Part shown: in pieces, positions 1 to 9,517 of the stretch
Position numbering within the stretch: the stretch's first letter is position 1
Layout of the letters: the number at the start of each line of letters is the position of its first letter
Assembly: GCF_023736115.1 (NCBI RefSeq)
Contig: NZ_JAKQZC010000004.1
Coordinates: 372,001 to 436,000 of the forward strand
Direction of reading: 5' to 3'
Source of the DNA: Salinicola avicenniae
Lineage (GTDB): Bacteria; Pseudomonadota; Gammaproteobacteria; Pseudomonadales; Halomonadaceae
Length of the DNA: 64,000 bases
Position numbers and translations under genes: made by a program
The notes under the pieces: generated by a model
What the model was told of the DNA's origin: nothing
Databases searched by the model: none
The model's input: the letters and a program-made list of their open reading frames with translations, nothing else

Positions 1-427
1 GCAGCCCCTCGGCCAGCAGGCGCGGATAGAAGGTGTCTTCCGGCGGCAGGCTGCTGGCCACCAGCAGGGCATCGCAGCGCTGCGCGCGCAGCGACAGCGC
101 CACTTCGCGCTCGCTCGCCGGATCATCGTCGGAGCCGGCGATCAGCAGCTGGTATCCCTGGCGCCGTGCGCCGTGCTCGAGTCGCTTGGCCAGGCGCGCG
201 TAGCTGCCGTTCTCCAGGTCCGGCACGATCAGCCCGAGCGTGCGGCTGTCGCCACCACGTAGCGCCGCTGCCTGCGCGTCGATGCGATAGTCGTGGGCCC
301 GCGCGATCTCGAGCACCCGCGCCACGGTCGATTCGCTGATGCGTCGCGCCCGCGCCTGACCGTTGAGCACGTAGCTGGCGGTGGTCCGCGAGACGCCGGC
401 CAGGCGCGCGATGTCGGCGAGCTTCAT
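1..427 (-). CDS. fruR: FruR/Cra-type LacI-family fructose regulator, N-terminal part
   Basis: Reads leftward off the window edge, so only the first 142 residues are present. The N-terminus MKLADIARLAGVSRTTASYV is the helix-turn-helix and hinge of a LacI-family repressor of the FruR/Cra branch. It is followed by the start of the sugar-phosphate binding domain (LGLIVPDLENGSYARLAKRL, about residues 62-81). FruR proteins bind fructose-1-phosphate (or fructose-1,6-bisphosphate) and leave their operator. The gene is divergent from fruBKA, which it presumably represses, and a FruR-like box lies between them. The ATG at 427 is chosen because the family begins exactly at MKL-DIA-LAGVS. Family assignment is firm; the effector is inferred from the family. 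Confidence 0.93.
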   Translation of the reverse strand, partial: MKLADIARLAGVSRTTASYVLNGQARARRISESTVARVLEIARAHDYRIDAQAAALRGGDSRTLGLIVPDLENGSYARLAKRLEHGARRQGYQLLIAGSDDDPASEREVALSLRAQRCDALLVASSLPPEDTFYPRLLAEGL

Positions 428-875
428 GCAAGGTTCCTTGTGCAGCAGTTCCAGTTGCCGTGGCTTCAGGGGCTGACGTCCGCGAGGACGAGCGCAAACG
501 AAAGACTTGATCGGGCGCGCGTTGCGCGTTGCCTGGCGGAGTCACCATACCCTGTGAGGCCGGCATGGCACACACGATTTTCGTCGTTTCTCGTCGCGGT
601 ATTCCCCCGGCTGTTACCGTCGCCAAGGCCGTGCGTCGAAGGTCTAGCTTGTCAAAGTGACGCGCAGCGGCGACGATAAGGATACTTTAGGTGACACGAT
701 TCAGCTTGCGTTGGCAAGGGCTCCGTTAGGTCATGTCCGCTACGCTGTCTCGGTGTGCCGTCGGCGGCATCGAACCCGCCACGAAGCCGCGTGATGGCTC
801 CGATTGACCATCACGAGCGGGGCGGTCTCAGGATCGTGACGACCAGGCCGACTTTATGACCAGGAGAGAGCGCCC
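428..875. other. fruR-fruB divergent intergenic region
   Basis: 448 bp without a convincing gene. It holds the two divergent start regions, a near-consensus FruR/Cra box at 692-705, and the fruB ribosome binding site (AGGAGAGAG, about 10 nt before the ATG at 876). I could not assign a good sigma-70 promoter for either gene. Confidence 0.7.
692..705 (-). promoter_or_regulatory. Putative FruR/Cra operator
   Basis: On the minus strand the 14-mer reads GCTGAATCGTGTCA, one base away from the Cra consensus form GCTGAATCGTTTCA. It lies 171 bp before fruB and 265 bp before fruR. The neighbouring fruR gene supports it. Binding itself is inferred. Confidence 0.72.
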
Positions 876-3782
876 ATGTTGACCCTTCAGCCGCAGGATG
901 CGGCACTAGACTGCCGTGCCGACGACTGGCAGGACGCGTTGAATCAGGCGGCCGCGTCGCTGCAGGCCGCCGGTCTGGTCGAGTCCGGCTATCGCGATGC
1001 GCTGCACGCGCGCGAGGCCCAGGGTTCCACCTTTCTCGGCAGCGGCATCGCGATTCCCCATGGCACCCCGGAGAGCCGTGATCGTATCTACCGCACCGGC
1101 GTGCGCCTGCTGCAGTTTCCCGAAGGCGTCGAATGGCACGACGGCAACCGCGTCCATCTGCTGGTGGCCATCGCCGCGTCCAGCGACGAACACCTGGACG
1201 TGCTGCGTCGACTGACCCACGTGCTTGACGACGAGAGTGTTGCCGAGCGCATCGCCGGCGCCGACAGTGCCGAGACGATGATCGGACTGCTCGACAAGCC
1301 CAAGGTCCGTGCGCGCCTCGATGCCGACACGCTGTGTCTCGGATTTCCGGCGCGCGATCGTTTCGAGCTGGCGCTGGCGGCCGCCGCACGCCTGCGTCAG
1401 GCCGGCTGCGTCGACGCCGGTTTCGTCGCGGCGATCAACGAACAGGAGCCGGTCGCGCTGGGGCAGGGTCTGTGGCTGGTGAGCGCGGCCGCTGGTGTGC
1501 ATCAGCCGGCCCTGTCGCTGGCCACGCCCGAGCGCGCCTTTACCGGCTCGCGCGGCCCGGTCAACGGCGTGTTCTGCGTGGCGGCCCAGGGCGATGCGCA
1601 CGGTGAGCTGCTGGTGCGGCTGGCCGAGCTGCTTGATGGCGGCCAGGCGGAGGCGCTTGTCGACGCCGATGCCGACGGCGTGCTGGCACGGCTGTCCGGC
1701 GAATCCAGTCAGTCCGAGACGGCCCGCGTCACGCTGCTCAACGCTCATGGCCTGCACGCGCGCCCGGCCAAGATTCTGGTGCAGGCGGCGCGCGAGCAGT
1801 CGGTGCCGGTCCGGGTCCGGCTGCTCGAGGGCGCGGCCGAGACGGTCTCGGCCGCGAGCCTGACCAAGGTGATCGGCCTCGGCGCCCGGCGTGGTCAGAC
1901 GCTGGTTTTCTCCGCCGAGGGCGAGGGCGCGTCGGCAGCGCTGGCCACCATGGTGCACGCGGTGGAGGCGGGGCTTGGCGAGTCGGTGCGGCCGCTCTCG
2001 GAAGGTGGCGCCCATGGCGGCCCGCGGGCGGCAACGGTCGCTGACACGTCGATCGCCAGCGACACATCGCTGCCGACGCCGTTCGAAGCGGACAGCGCGC
2101 TGCCGGCCACCGCCGCGTCGCCGGGCCTGGCGATCGCGCCGGCCTTCATTCTGCGGGCGCCGGATTTTAACTACCCGGAACGGGCTCGCGATCTGCCGGC
2201 CGCCCGGCAGGGGAGCGCCGAACGCCAGCGCGAGCGTCTCAACGAGAGTCTGGTCGAGGCGCGACATCAGCTGAATGCGTTGATTGCGGCGGCGCAGGGC
2301 GGCGATGTCGCCGAGATCCTCTCCATGCATGCCGAGATGCTGGACGACCCCGAGCTGCATGAAGCAGCCTTCGAGGGGATGCGCGACGGTCAGAGTGCCG
2401 AAGCGGCCTGGTGGGATGCGATCGACACCGCCGCGCGCGCCCAGGAAGTGTTGGCCGACCGGCTGCTGGCCGAGCGGGCCGCCGACCTGCGCGACGTCGG
2501 CCGACGCGTGCTCGGTGTGCTCTGTGGCGTGGCGATGCCGACACCGCCGGATCGCCCCTACATTCTGGTGACCGACGACATCGGCCCGTCCGACGTGGCG
2601 CGCCTGGATACGGCGCAGGTGCGCGGCCTGCTGACGGCACGGGGCGGGGCCACCTCGCACAGTGCGATTCTGGCGCGGGCGCTGGGGATTCCGGCGGTGG
2701 TCGGTGCCGGTGAGCGCGTGTTGACGCTCGAGGACGACGTCGAGCTGATTCTCGATGGCGATCTCGGTCGTATCGTGGTCAAGCCGGCGAGCGAGCGTCG
2801 CGATCGTGCCGAGCTGCGGCTCAAGGAGCTGGAGCGGCTGCAGCGCGAGGCGCATGGCCAGCGCTTCGACGAGGGGCGCACCGCCGATGGGCGGCGCATC
2901 GAGGTCGCTGCCAACCTGGGCAATACGGCGCACGCCGAGGACGCGGTCGAGCATGGCGCCGAGGGGGTCGGCCTGCTGCGCACGGAATTCATCTTCATGG
3001 CGCATCCGGAAGCGCCGGATCTCGACACCCAGATCGGCGAGTACCGACGTGCCTTCGATGCGCTCGACGGCCGGCCGTTGGTGGCGCGCACGCTGGATGT
3101 CGGCGGCGACAAGCCGCTGTCGTACTGGCCGGTACCGGCGGAGGACAACCCGTTTCTGGGCCTGCGCGGCATTCGCCTCGCGCTGACCCGGCCCGAGGTG
3201 CTCGAAACGCAGCTGCGGGCGCTGCTGACAGCGGCCGGCGAGCGGCCGCTGCGGATCATGTTCCCGATGGTCAAGGACGTCGACGAGTATCGCCAGGCGC
3301 GGGCGATCGTCGACCGCCTGCAGGCGGAGATCGGTGCCGGCGACGTCCAGGTCGGCGTGATGATCGAGATACCCTCGGCCGCACTGCTGGCGCCGAGCTT
3401 GGCGGCAGAGGTCGATTTCTTCTCCGTGGGAACCAACGATCTGACCCAATACACGCTGGCGATCGATCGCGGCCATGCCGCGCTCTCCTCGCAGGCGGAC
3501 GGCCTGCATCCGGCGGTGCTGAGGCTGATCCAGATGACCGTTGACGCCGCCCACGCCCACGGCAAGTGGGTCGGCGTGTGCGGCGAGCTGGGGTCCGACG
3601 CCGCGGCGATTCCGGTGCTGGTCGGCCTCGGCGTTGACGAGCTGTCGGTCTCGGTGCGCCAGGTGCCGATGGTCAAGGCACATCTGCGAGGCCTGACCAC
3701 GACCGTTGCCCGCCAGCATGCCGAGACGGCGCTGGCGCAGTCGACCAGCCAAGCGGTGCGCGATGCGCTGGAGGCGCTGTAA
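876..3782 (+). CDS. fruB: Fructose PTS multiphosphoryl transfer protein, EIIA-HPr-EI
   Basis: 968 residues joining three PTS phosphocarriers in one chain. An EIIA(Fru) domain covers about residues 1-145 with active His62 in IAIPHGTPE. An HPr domain starts near residue 285 with His294 in LHARPAK. Enzyme I fills about residues 405-968 with phospho-His595 in GGATSHSAILARALGIPAVVG. It takes phosphate from PEP and passes it to the FruA IIB domain, so fructose uptake needs no separate cytosolic EI/HPr. E. coli FruB lacks the EI part; pseudomonads and xanthomonads have this long form. First gene of fruBKA, SD AGGAGAGAG. All three active histidines are present. Confidence 0.97.
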   Translation: MLTLQPQDAALDCRADDWQDALNQAAASLQAAGLVESGYRDALHAREAQGSTFLGSGIAIPHGTPESRDRIYRTGVRLLQFPEGVEWHDGNRVHLLVAIAASSDEHLDVLRRLTHVLDDESVAERIAGADSAETMIGLLDKPKVRARLDADTLCLGFPARDRFELALAAAARLRQAGCVDAGFVAAINEQEPVALGQGLWLVSAAAGVHQPALSLATPERAFTGSRGPVNGVFCVAAQGDAHGELLVRLAELLDGGQAEALVDADADGVLARLSGESSQSETARVTLLNAHGLHARPAKILVQAAREQSVPVRVRLLEGAAETVSAASLTKVIGLGARRGQTLVFSAEGEGASAALATMVHAVEAGLGESVRPLSEGGAHGGPRAATVADTSIASDTSLPTPFEADSALPATAASPGLAIAPAFILRAPDFNYPERARDLPAARQGSAERQRERLNESLVEARHQLNALIAAAQGGDVAEILSMHAEMLDDPELHEAAFEGMRDGQSAEAAWWDAIDTAARAQEVLADRLLAERAADLRDVGRRVLGVLCGVAMPTPPDRPYILVTDDIGPSDVARLDTAQVRGLLTARGGATSHSAILARALGIPAVVGAGERVLTLEDDVELILDGDLGRIVVKPASERRDRAELRLKELERLQREAHGQRFDEGRTADGRRIEVAANLGNTAHAEDAVEHGAEGVGLLRTEFIFMAHPEAPDLDTQIGEYRRAFDALDGRPLVARTLDVGGDKPLSYWPVPAEDNPFLGLRGIRLALTRPEVLETQLRALLTAAGERPLRIMFPMVKDVDEYRQARAIVDRLQAEIGAGDVQVGVMIEIPSAALLAPSLAAEVDFFSVGTNDLTQYTLAIDRGHAALSSQADGLHPAVLRLIQMTVDAAHAHGKWVGVCGELGSDAAAIPVLVGLGVDELSVSVRQVPMVKAHLRGLTTTVARQHAETALAQSTSQAVRDALEAL

Positions 3783-4762
3783 TGGAGACGCCTGCAGCCG
3801 CCGTCCTGGTGGTGACGCTCAACCCGGCGCTGGATCTCTCGATCCGCTTGCCCCAGCTTGCGCCCGGCACGGTCAACCGCACCGAGTCGACCACGCTCGA
3901 GGCGGCCGGCAAGGGGCTCAACGTCGCCCGAGTGCTGGCAGCGCTGGGGCGGCGTGTCACGCTGGCCGGCTTTCTGGGCGCCGATAACGACGACGCTTTC
4001 GTGCAGGCGTGTCGGCGCGACGGCATCGAGGATGCCAGCCTGCGCGTAGCGGGGGAGACGCGAATCAATGCCAAGATCGCCGAGGCGGATGGCCGCGTCA
4101 CGGATATCAACGGCCCCGGCTTGTCGGTCAGTGCAACCGACCTGATGGCGCTGCGCGAGGCGCTTCTGGCGCGCTGCCGGCGCGAGCCGCCGGCAGCGGT
4201 GGTCGTGACCGGCAGTCTACCGCCGGGCGTGACGCCGGCCGCGCTGGCCGCCCTGGTGGCGGCGCTCAAGGACACCGGCTCGCCGGTCTGGGTCGATACC
4301 AGCGGAGCGGCGCTGATCGCCGCATTGGCGGTACCGCCGACAGCGGCCAAGCCCAACGAACATGAGCTGGCGGACTGGGCGGGTGAGCCGCTCGCGACGC
4401 AGGCGGCCCAGCTGGCCGCCGCGCGACGTTTGCATGCGGCCGGTGTCGATGACGCAATCCTGTCGCTCGGCGCTGCCGGGGTGATCTGGATCAGCCGGCG
4501 CGGCGAGTGGCTGGCGTCGCCGCCGACGGTCGAGGTCGTCAGTACCGTCGGTGCCGGCGACACGCTGCTGGCGGCCCTGCTGGACGGCGTGATCGCCGGC
4601 CGCGAGGCCCCCGAGGCACTGCGCTTCGCGGCGGCGCTGGGGGCCGAGGCGGTCAGGCATCTCGGGGTCGGCGCGCCGCAGGCGGCGGATTTTGCCGCAT
4701 TACATCAACAGACGACGGTGAGCCGGCTCGACGAGGCGGTGGATCGCAGGGGGAGCGCATGA
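3782..4762 (+). CDS. fruK: 1-phosphofructokinase
   Basis: 326 residues of the PfkB/ribokinase family. It phosphorylates fructose-1-phosphate, the product of FruA import, to fructose-1,6-bisphosphate. The N-terminal VTLNPALDLSIRL, the GKGLNVARVLAALG segment (about residues 44-57) and the second PfkB signature STVGAGDTLLAALLDG with its catalytic Asp (about residue 260) are all visible. The ATG overlaps the fruB stop by one base (TAATG) and the gene overlaps fruA by 4 bp, which implies translational coupling. Length is close to the usual 310-320. Confidence 0.96.
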   Translation: METPAAAVLVVTLNPALDLSIRLPQLAPGTVNRTESTTLEAAGKGLNVARVLAALGRRVTLAGFLGADNDDAFVQACRRDGIEDASLRVAGETRINAKIAEADGRVTDINGPGLSVSATDLMALREALLARCRREPPAAVVVTGSLPPGVTPAALAALVAALKDTGSPVWVDTSGAALIAALAVPPTAAKPNEHELADWAGEPLATQAAQLAAARRLHAAGVDDAILSLGAAGVIWISRRGEWLASPPTVEVVSTVGAGDTLLAALLDGVIAGREAPEALRFAAALGAEAVRHLGVGAPQAADFAALHQQTTVSRLDEAVDRRGSA

Positions 4763-6561
4763 ACGTCATTCTGATTACCGCCTGCCCGAGTGGCATGGCG
4801 ACGACCTTTCTGGCCGCGCGCCGGCTGGAGCAGGCCGCCGCACGCCGAGGTTGGCAGGCCGAGGTCGAGATGCACGGGGAACTGGCGGAGGTCACGCCGG
4901 TATCGGCCGAGGCGATCGCCGCCGCCGACCTGATCGTGGTCGCCGCGGAACGCATACCCGAGGCCGCGCGCTTCGCCGGCAAGCGTCTCCATCGCGCGCC
5001 AGTGCATCAGGCGCTACCGGACCCGGACGCGTTTCTCGAGCGTGCCTCGCGCGAGGCAAGCGCTTTCACCGGCGCCGATGAGGGCACGGACGCGGCGGCG
5101 AATACCGGGACTCGCAGCGGCGAAACCCGCGCCGAAAGTGGCGGCAAGCGTATCGTCGCGGTGACGGCGTGCCCCACCGGGGTCGCGCACACGTTCATGG
5201 CCGCCGAGGCGCTGGCCCAGGCCGGCAAGGCGATGGGCCACCGTATCCACGTCGAGACCCAAGGCTCGGTGGGGGCGCAGAATCCGCTGAGCGAGGCCGA
5301 TATCGCGGCGGCGGATGTCGTCCTGCTGGCCTGCGACATCGAGGTCGACGACAGTCGCTTTGCCGGCAAGCCGATCTACCGGACCGCGACCGGTACGGCG
5401 CTGAAGCAGCCGCAGCAGACGATCACTCAGGCACTCACAGAGGCGCAGGTCGAGTCCGCAGAGGCGCGACCGGCCGCCGCCGAAGGTCAAAGCCGTGGCG
5501 CGCGCAAGAGTGCCAAGGAGCGAGGCCTCTACAAGCACCTGCTGACCGGGGTCTCGTTCATGCTGCCGATGGTGGTGGCGGGCGGGCTCTGCATCGCGCT
5601 GTCGTTTGTCTTCGGTATCGAGGCGTTCAAGCAGGAAGGAACGCTGGCGGCGGCGCTGATGCAGATCGGCGGCGAGACCGCTTTCGCCCTGATGGTGCCG
5701 GTACTGGCCGGCTATATCGCCTACTCCATCGCCGACCGCCCGGGCATTGCGCCGGGCATGATCGGTGGCATGCTCGCCTCGAGTCTGGGGGCGGGCTTCA
5801 TCGGTGGCATCCTGGCGGGCTTCCTCGCCGGCTATTCGGCGAAGGTGATCACGCGCTACGTCAAGCTGCCGGCGAGCGTCGAGTCGCTCAAGCCAATCCT
5901 GATCATCCCGCTGCTGGCGAGCCTGTTCACCGGGCTGGTGATGATCTATGTCGTCGGCGCACCGGTGGCGGCGATTCTTTCGGGGCTGACCGATTTTCTC
6001 AACAATATGGGCTCGACCAACGCCGTACTGCTCGGTGTGCTGCTCGGGGCCATGATGTGCTTCGACATGGGCGGTCCGGTCAACAAGGCCGCCTATACCT
6101 TCGGTGTGGGGCTGCTCTCCAGCGAGACCTACATGCCGATGGCGGCGATCATGGCCGCCGGTATGGTGCCGGCGATCGGCATGGGGCTGGCAACCTTCCT
6201 GCGCCGTAGTCGCTTCTCGCAGCCGGAGCGCGAGGCCGGCAAGGCATCGTTCGTGCTGGGGCTCTGCTTCATTAGCGAGGGGGCGATCCCGTTTGCCGCC
6301 AAGGACCCCCTGCGGGTGATTCCGGTGTCGATGATCGGCGGCGCGGTCACCGGCGCGATGTCGATGCTGTTCGGCATCAAGCTGATGGCACCGCACGGTG
6401 GTCTATTCGTGCTGGCGATCCCCAATGCGGTGAATCTGGCGCTGTTGTACCTGCTGGCGATCGCCGTGGGGTCGTTGATTACCGGCGCGGGTTACGCGCT
6501 GCTCAAGCGCGGCGGGGATGCAGTCGCGACGGCGCCGACCGAGGCCGGTCAGACTGCCTGA
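4759..6561 (+). CDS. fruA: Fructose-specific PTS permease, EIIB'-EIIB-EIIC
   Basis: 600 residues, inner-membrane fructose transporter producing fructose-1-phosphate. Two IIB-type domains come first: IIB' at about 1-95 and IIB at about 130-225, with phospho-Cys138 in VTACPTGVAHTFMAAEAL. A hydrophobic IIC domain with LLTGVSFMLPMVVAGGLCIA follows to the end, including the GGPVNKAAYTF and FISEGAIPFAAKDP signatures. The ATG at 4759 (ATGA overlap with fruK, GGGAG ahead of it) is preferred over upstream in-frame starts inside fruK. Unlike E. coli FruA, the first IIB' domain keeps a CPSG motif (Cys9). Confidence 0.97.
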   Translation: MNVILITACPSGMATTFLAARRLEQAAARRGWQAEVEMHGELAEVTPVSAEAIAAADLIVVAAERIPEAARFAGKRLHRAPVHQALPDPDAFLERASREASAFTGADEGTDAAANTGTRSGETRAESGGKRIVAVTACPTGVAHTFMAAEALAQAGKAMGHRIHVETQGSVGAQNPLSEADIAAADVVLLACDIEVDDSRFAGKPIYRTATGTALKQPQQTITQALTEAQVESAEARPAAAEGQSRGARKSAKERGLYKHLLTGVSFMLPMVVAGGLCIALSFVFGIEAFKQEGTLAAALMQIGGETAFALMVPVLAGYIAYSIADRPGIAPGMIGGMLASSLGAGFIGGILAGFLAGYSAKVITRYVKLPASVESLKPILIIPLLASLFTGLVMIYVVGAPVAAILSGLTDFLNNMGSTNAVLLGVLLGAMMCFDMGGPVNKAAYTFGVGLLSSETYMPMAAIMAAGMVPAIGMGLATFLRRSRFSQPEREAGKASFVLGLCFISEGAIPFAAKDPLRVIPVSMIGGAVTGAMSMLFGIKLMAPHGGLFVLAIPNAVNLALLYLLAIAVGSLITGAGYALLKRGGDAVATAPTEAGQTA

Positions 6562-6655
6562 GAGCGGGGCCTCGACGGCGAGCGAGATATTCTACGCTGA
6601 AGGTTGCCGCTCGCGCCGCAGGCGGGAACGGTCGACTGGATGCGGCGGAGGTCTC

Positions 6656-7204
<549 letters not shown>

Positions 7205-7243
7205 GCGCGTCTCGTCGCCATCCTACTGCCTTGCCGCCGGTCG

Positions 7244-7936
7244 TTATTCCTCCGGCTGATACTTGTAGCCGACCCCGTAGACCGACCGGATGATATCGCG
7301 CTCCGGCCAGATGTCGGCGATCTTGCGCCGCAGTTTCTTGACATGGCTGTCGACCGTGCGCTCGGAGACGATGCGGTGGTCGCGGTACATGTGGTCCATC
7401 AACTGGTCGCGGGAGAAGATTCGTCCTGGACTCTGCATCATCACCTTGAGCAGTTGGAATTCGACCGCGGTCAGGCCCAGGTCCTCGCCGCCGGCCAGCG
7501 CGCGCCAGCCGTCCTCGTCGAGATTGATGCGATCACGCTCGGCGATCTCGCCGCCCGGGGCGGCGGCGCCCTGAGTGCGGCGTAGCACGGCCTTGACCCT
7601 GGCGACCACTTCGCGCGGGCTGAACGGTTTGCAGATGTAGTCGTCGGCGCCAAGCTCGAGACCGAGCAGTCGATCGACCTCTTCGACGCGGGCGGTGAGC
7701 ATGATCACCGGCAGGGCGGGGAAGCGTTCGCGAATCTGGCGGCACAGGGTCAGACCATCGGTGCCCGGCAGCATCAGGTCCAGCAGAACCAGCATCGGCG
7801 GATTCTCGTCGAGGTAGCCCATGACCGCGTCGCCATGGTCGAGATGATCCGAAGCGTAGCCGCTCTTGGAGAGATAGTCGGCGATCAGCCGCGCGATCTT
7901 GGGTTCATCCTCGACGATCAGGATAGAGTCATTCAT
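7244..7936 (-). CDS. baeR: BaeR-type response regulator
   Basis: 230 residues, OmpR/PhoB class. The receiver domain (1-115) begins ILIVEDEPKIARLIADYL with phospho-acceptor Asp53 in LLDLMLPGTDG and switch Lys in YICKPFSPREVV. The winged-helix DNA-binding domain (about 135-228) ends with TVDSHVKKLRRKI and SVYGVGYKY. Wording such as RLLGLELGADDYICKPFSPREVVARVK is close to E. coli BaeR, which responds to envelope stress and induces drug-efflux genes. It overlaps baeS by 1 base (ATGA context), so the kinase and regulator are co-translated. Target genes are not in the window. Confidence 0.88.
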   Translation of the reverse strand: MNDSILIVEDEPKIARLIADYLSKSGYASDHLDHGDAVMGYLDENPPMLVLLDLMLPGTDGLTLCRQIRERFPALPVIMLTARVEEVDRLLGLELGADDYICKPFSPREVVARVKAVLRRTQGAAAPGGEIAERDRINLDEDGWRALAGGEDLGLTAVEFQLLKVMMQSPGRIFSRDQLMDHMYRDHRIVSERTVDSHVKKLRRKIADIWPERDIIRSVYGVGYKYQPEE

Positions 7937-9426
7937 CAGGCCGGCTCCATGATGGCGGGCGAAGCATTCGCCACTTCCAGGGGAAAAGAGAGCGTCCAGC
8001 GCAGTCCGCCGAGCGGGGAGGCCGACGGCACCAGCGTGCCACCTTGCGCTTCGATCAGTGCGCTGGCGATCGACAGCCCCAGGCCGCTGCCGCCGCTGCG
8101 CCGGTTGCGCGAGCCCTCGACGCGATAGAGGCGTTCGGTCAGGCGCGACAGCTCGTGCTCGGGCACGCCCGGCGAGGTGTCTTCCCAGACCACCTCCGCG
8201 TACTGTTGGCGCTGGCGCAGGGTAACTCGCAGCATGCCGGGGTTGTCGGTGTAGGCGAGCGTGTTCGAGAGCAGATTGTCCCACAGCTGGCGCAGGCGCT
8301 GACTGTCGGCGCGGACCCAGAGGGATTCGGTCTCGAAGACCAGTTCGAGGCCGCGGTTCTCCAGTCGCAGACGGCTGTCCTCGAGGCGTTGGGCCAGAGA
8401 TTCCGCCAGATCCACCGGTACCAGATGCATGTCGAGGGCACCGGCGTCGCTCTGCGCCAGCAGGCGTAGATCCTCGACCAGGTGGCCCAGCTGGTCCACT
8501 TCCTGCTGCAGCGAGCCCAGGTTGTCCGTTGTCAGCGGTCTGATGCCATCTTCCATCGCTTCAATCTCGCCGCGCAGGACCGCCAGCGGCGTGCGCAGCT
8601 CATGGGCGATATCGGCGACCCAGCGCTGGCGTGCGCGGCGATTGGCCTCGAGGGTCTCGGCGAGCTGATTGAAGTCGGCCGATAGACGCGAGAGCTCGTC
8701 GCGGCCGCGTTCGGAAAGCCTGACGCTGTAGTCGCCCAGTGTCAGTCGACGCGTGGCGAGCGTCATGGAGCGCGCGCGCCGCCCAAGCCACCAGGCCAGC
8801 CCACCGGCGAGCAGCAGCGAGGCGAGGAAGAGCGAGCCGACGATGATCATCAGGTTGCGCTGCTGACGCTCGAGAAAGATCTGGTCCATGCGCGCCATCA
8901 GACGTTCCGGCGGCAGGTAGCCGAGCTGCCCGACCAGCTGGCCGTCGCTGCGGATCGGCACGAAGTGGGGCTCTGGCGGCGGCGGCATGCCGGGGTCGGG
9001 TGGCGGCGTGTCGAGCAGCGGCTCGCCGATCACCGGGTTGCTCAGTTCATCGAGCAGGACGTAGCCGCGGGCGTCGCTCAGCTCGCGGTCAATACCCTGA
9101 GGCGGCCGCCGCTCGCTCGACCACAGCTGGCTGCGGACCAGGCTCTGCCAGGCCCGCGGATTGTCGCGCAGCCATTGCCAGCTGCCGCGGCTGGCCCACT
9201 GTTCGCCCAGCGCGTTGGCCAGTGTCTCGGCGCGTGTCGCCTGGCTCCGCTCGAGGTAGTTGACGAAGCCTTGATCCAGGCTGCGCGAGACGAAGACGAA
9301 CACCAGACCGCTGATCAGCACGTTGGTGATCAGGATGATGGCGAAGAGCTTGAGGCTGAGACGTGACAGCCTGGGCCAGTCACGTCGTCCGCTGAGCGAT
9401 AGGGACATCGGGTCGATCTTTTTCAC
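7936..9426 (-). CDS. baeS: BaeS-type envelope-stress sensor histidine kinase
   Basis: 496 residues. The first transmembrane helix is at about 25-48 (LFAIILITNVLISGLVFVFV). A periplasmic sensor of roughly 140 residues follows, then a second helix near 195-215 (IIVGSLFLASLLLAGGLAWW), HAMP, HisKA with His275 in ADIAHELRTPLAVLRGEIEA, and an HATPase domain with GSGLGLSIASALIEAQGG. The periplasmic part contains a proline-rich stretch (DTPPPDPGMPPPPEP). The start at 9426 is GTG. An in-frame ATG at 9408 is an alternative and neither has a strong SD. It is 91 bp downstream of folK on the same strand. Confidence 0.88.
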   Translation of the reverse strand: MKKIDPMSLSLSGRRDWPRLSRLSLKLFAIILITNVLISGLVFVFVSRSLDQGFVNYLERSQATRAETLANALGEQWASRGSWQWLRDNPRAWQSLVRSQLWSSERRPPQGIDRELSDARGYVLLDELSNPVIGEPLLDTPPPDPGMPPPPEPHFVPIRSDGQLVGQLGYLPPERLMARMDQIFLERQQRNLMIIVGSLFLASLLLAGGLAWWLGRRARSMTLATRRLTLGDYSVRLSERGRDELSRLSADFNQLAETLEANRRARQRWVADIAHELRTPLAVLRGEIEAMEDGIRPLTTDNLGSLQQEVDQLGHLVEDLRLLAQSDAGALDMHLVPVDLAESLAQRLEDSRLRLENRGLELVFETESLWVRADSQRLRQLWDNLLSNTLAYTDNPGMLRVTLRQRQQYAEVVWEDTSPGVPEHELSRLTERLYRVEGSRNRRSGGSGLGLSIASALIEAQGGTLVPSASPLGGLRWTLSFPLEVANASPAIMEPA

Positions 9427-9517
9427 GAGCTGGGACAGGGTCTCCAGTGTGTCGCATGGGACGGCAGCGACGGTTCAGGCAATGGGCAAAGATTGTGGAG
9501 ATTGGTGCGGCGGCCGG

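Noticed and set aside
906-3752. 948-codon open frame on the minus strand opposite fruB
   Set aside because: It is a GC-rich shadow: no SD, no recognisable domain, and Arg/His/Gln-rich composition, while the plus strand encodes a textbook PTS protein.
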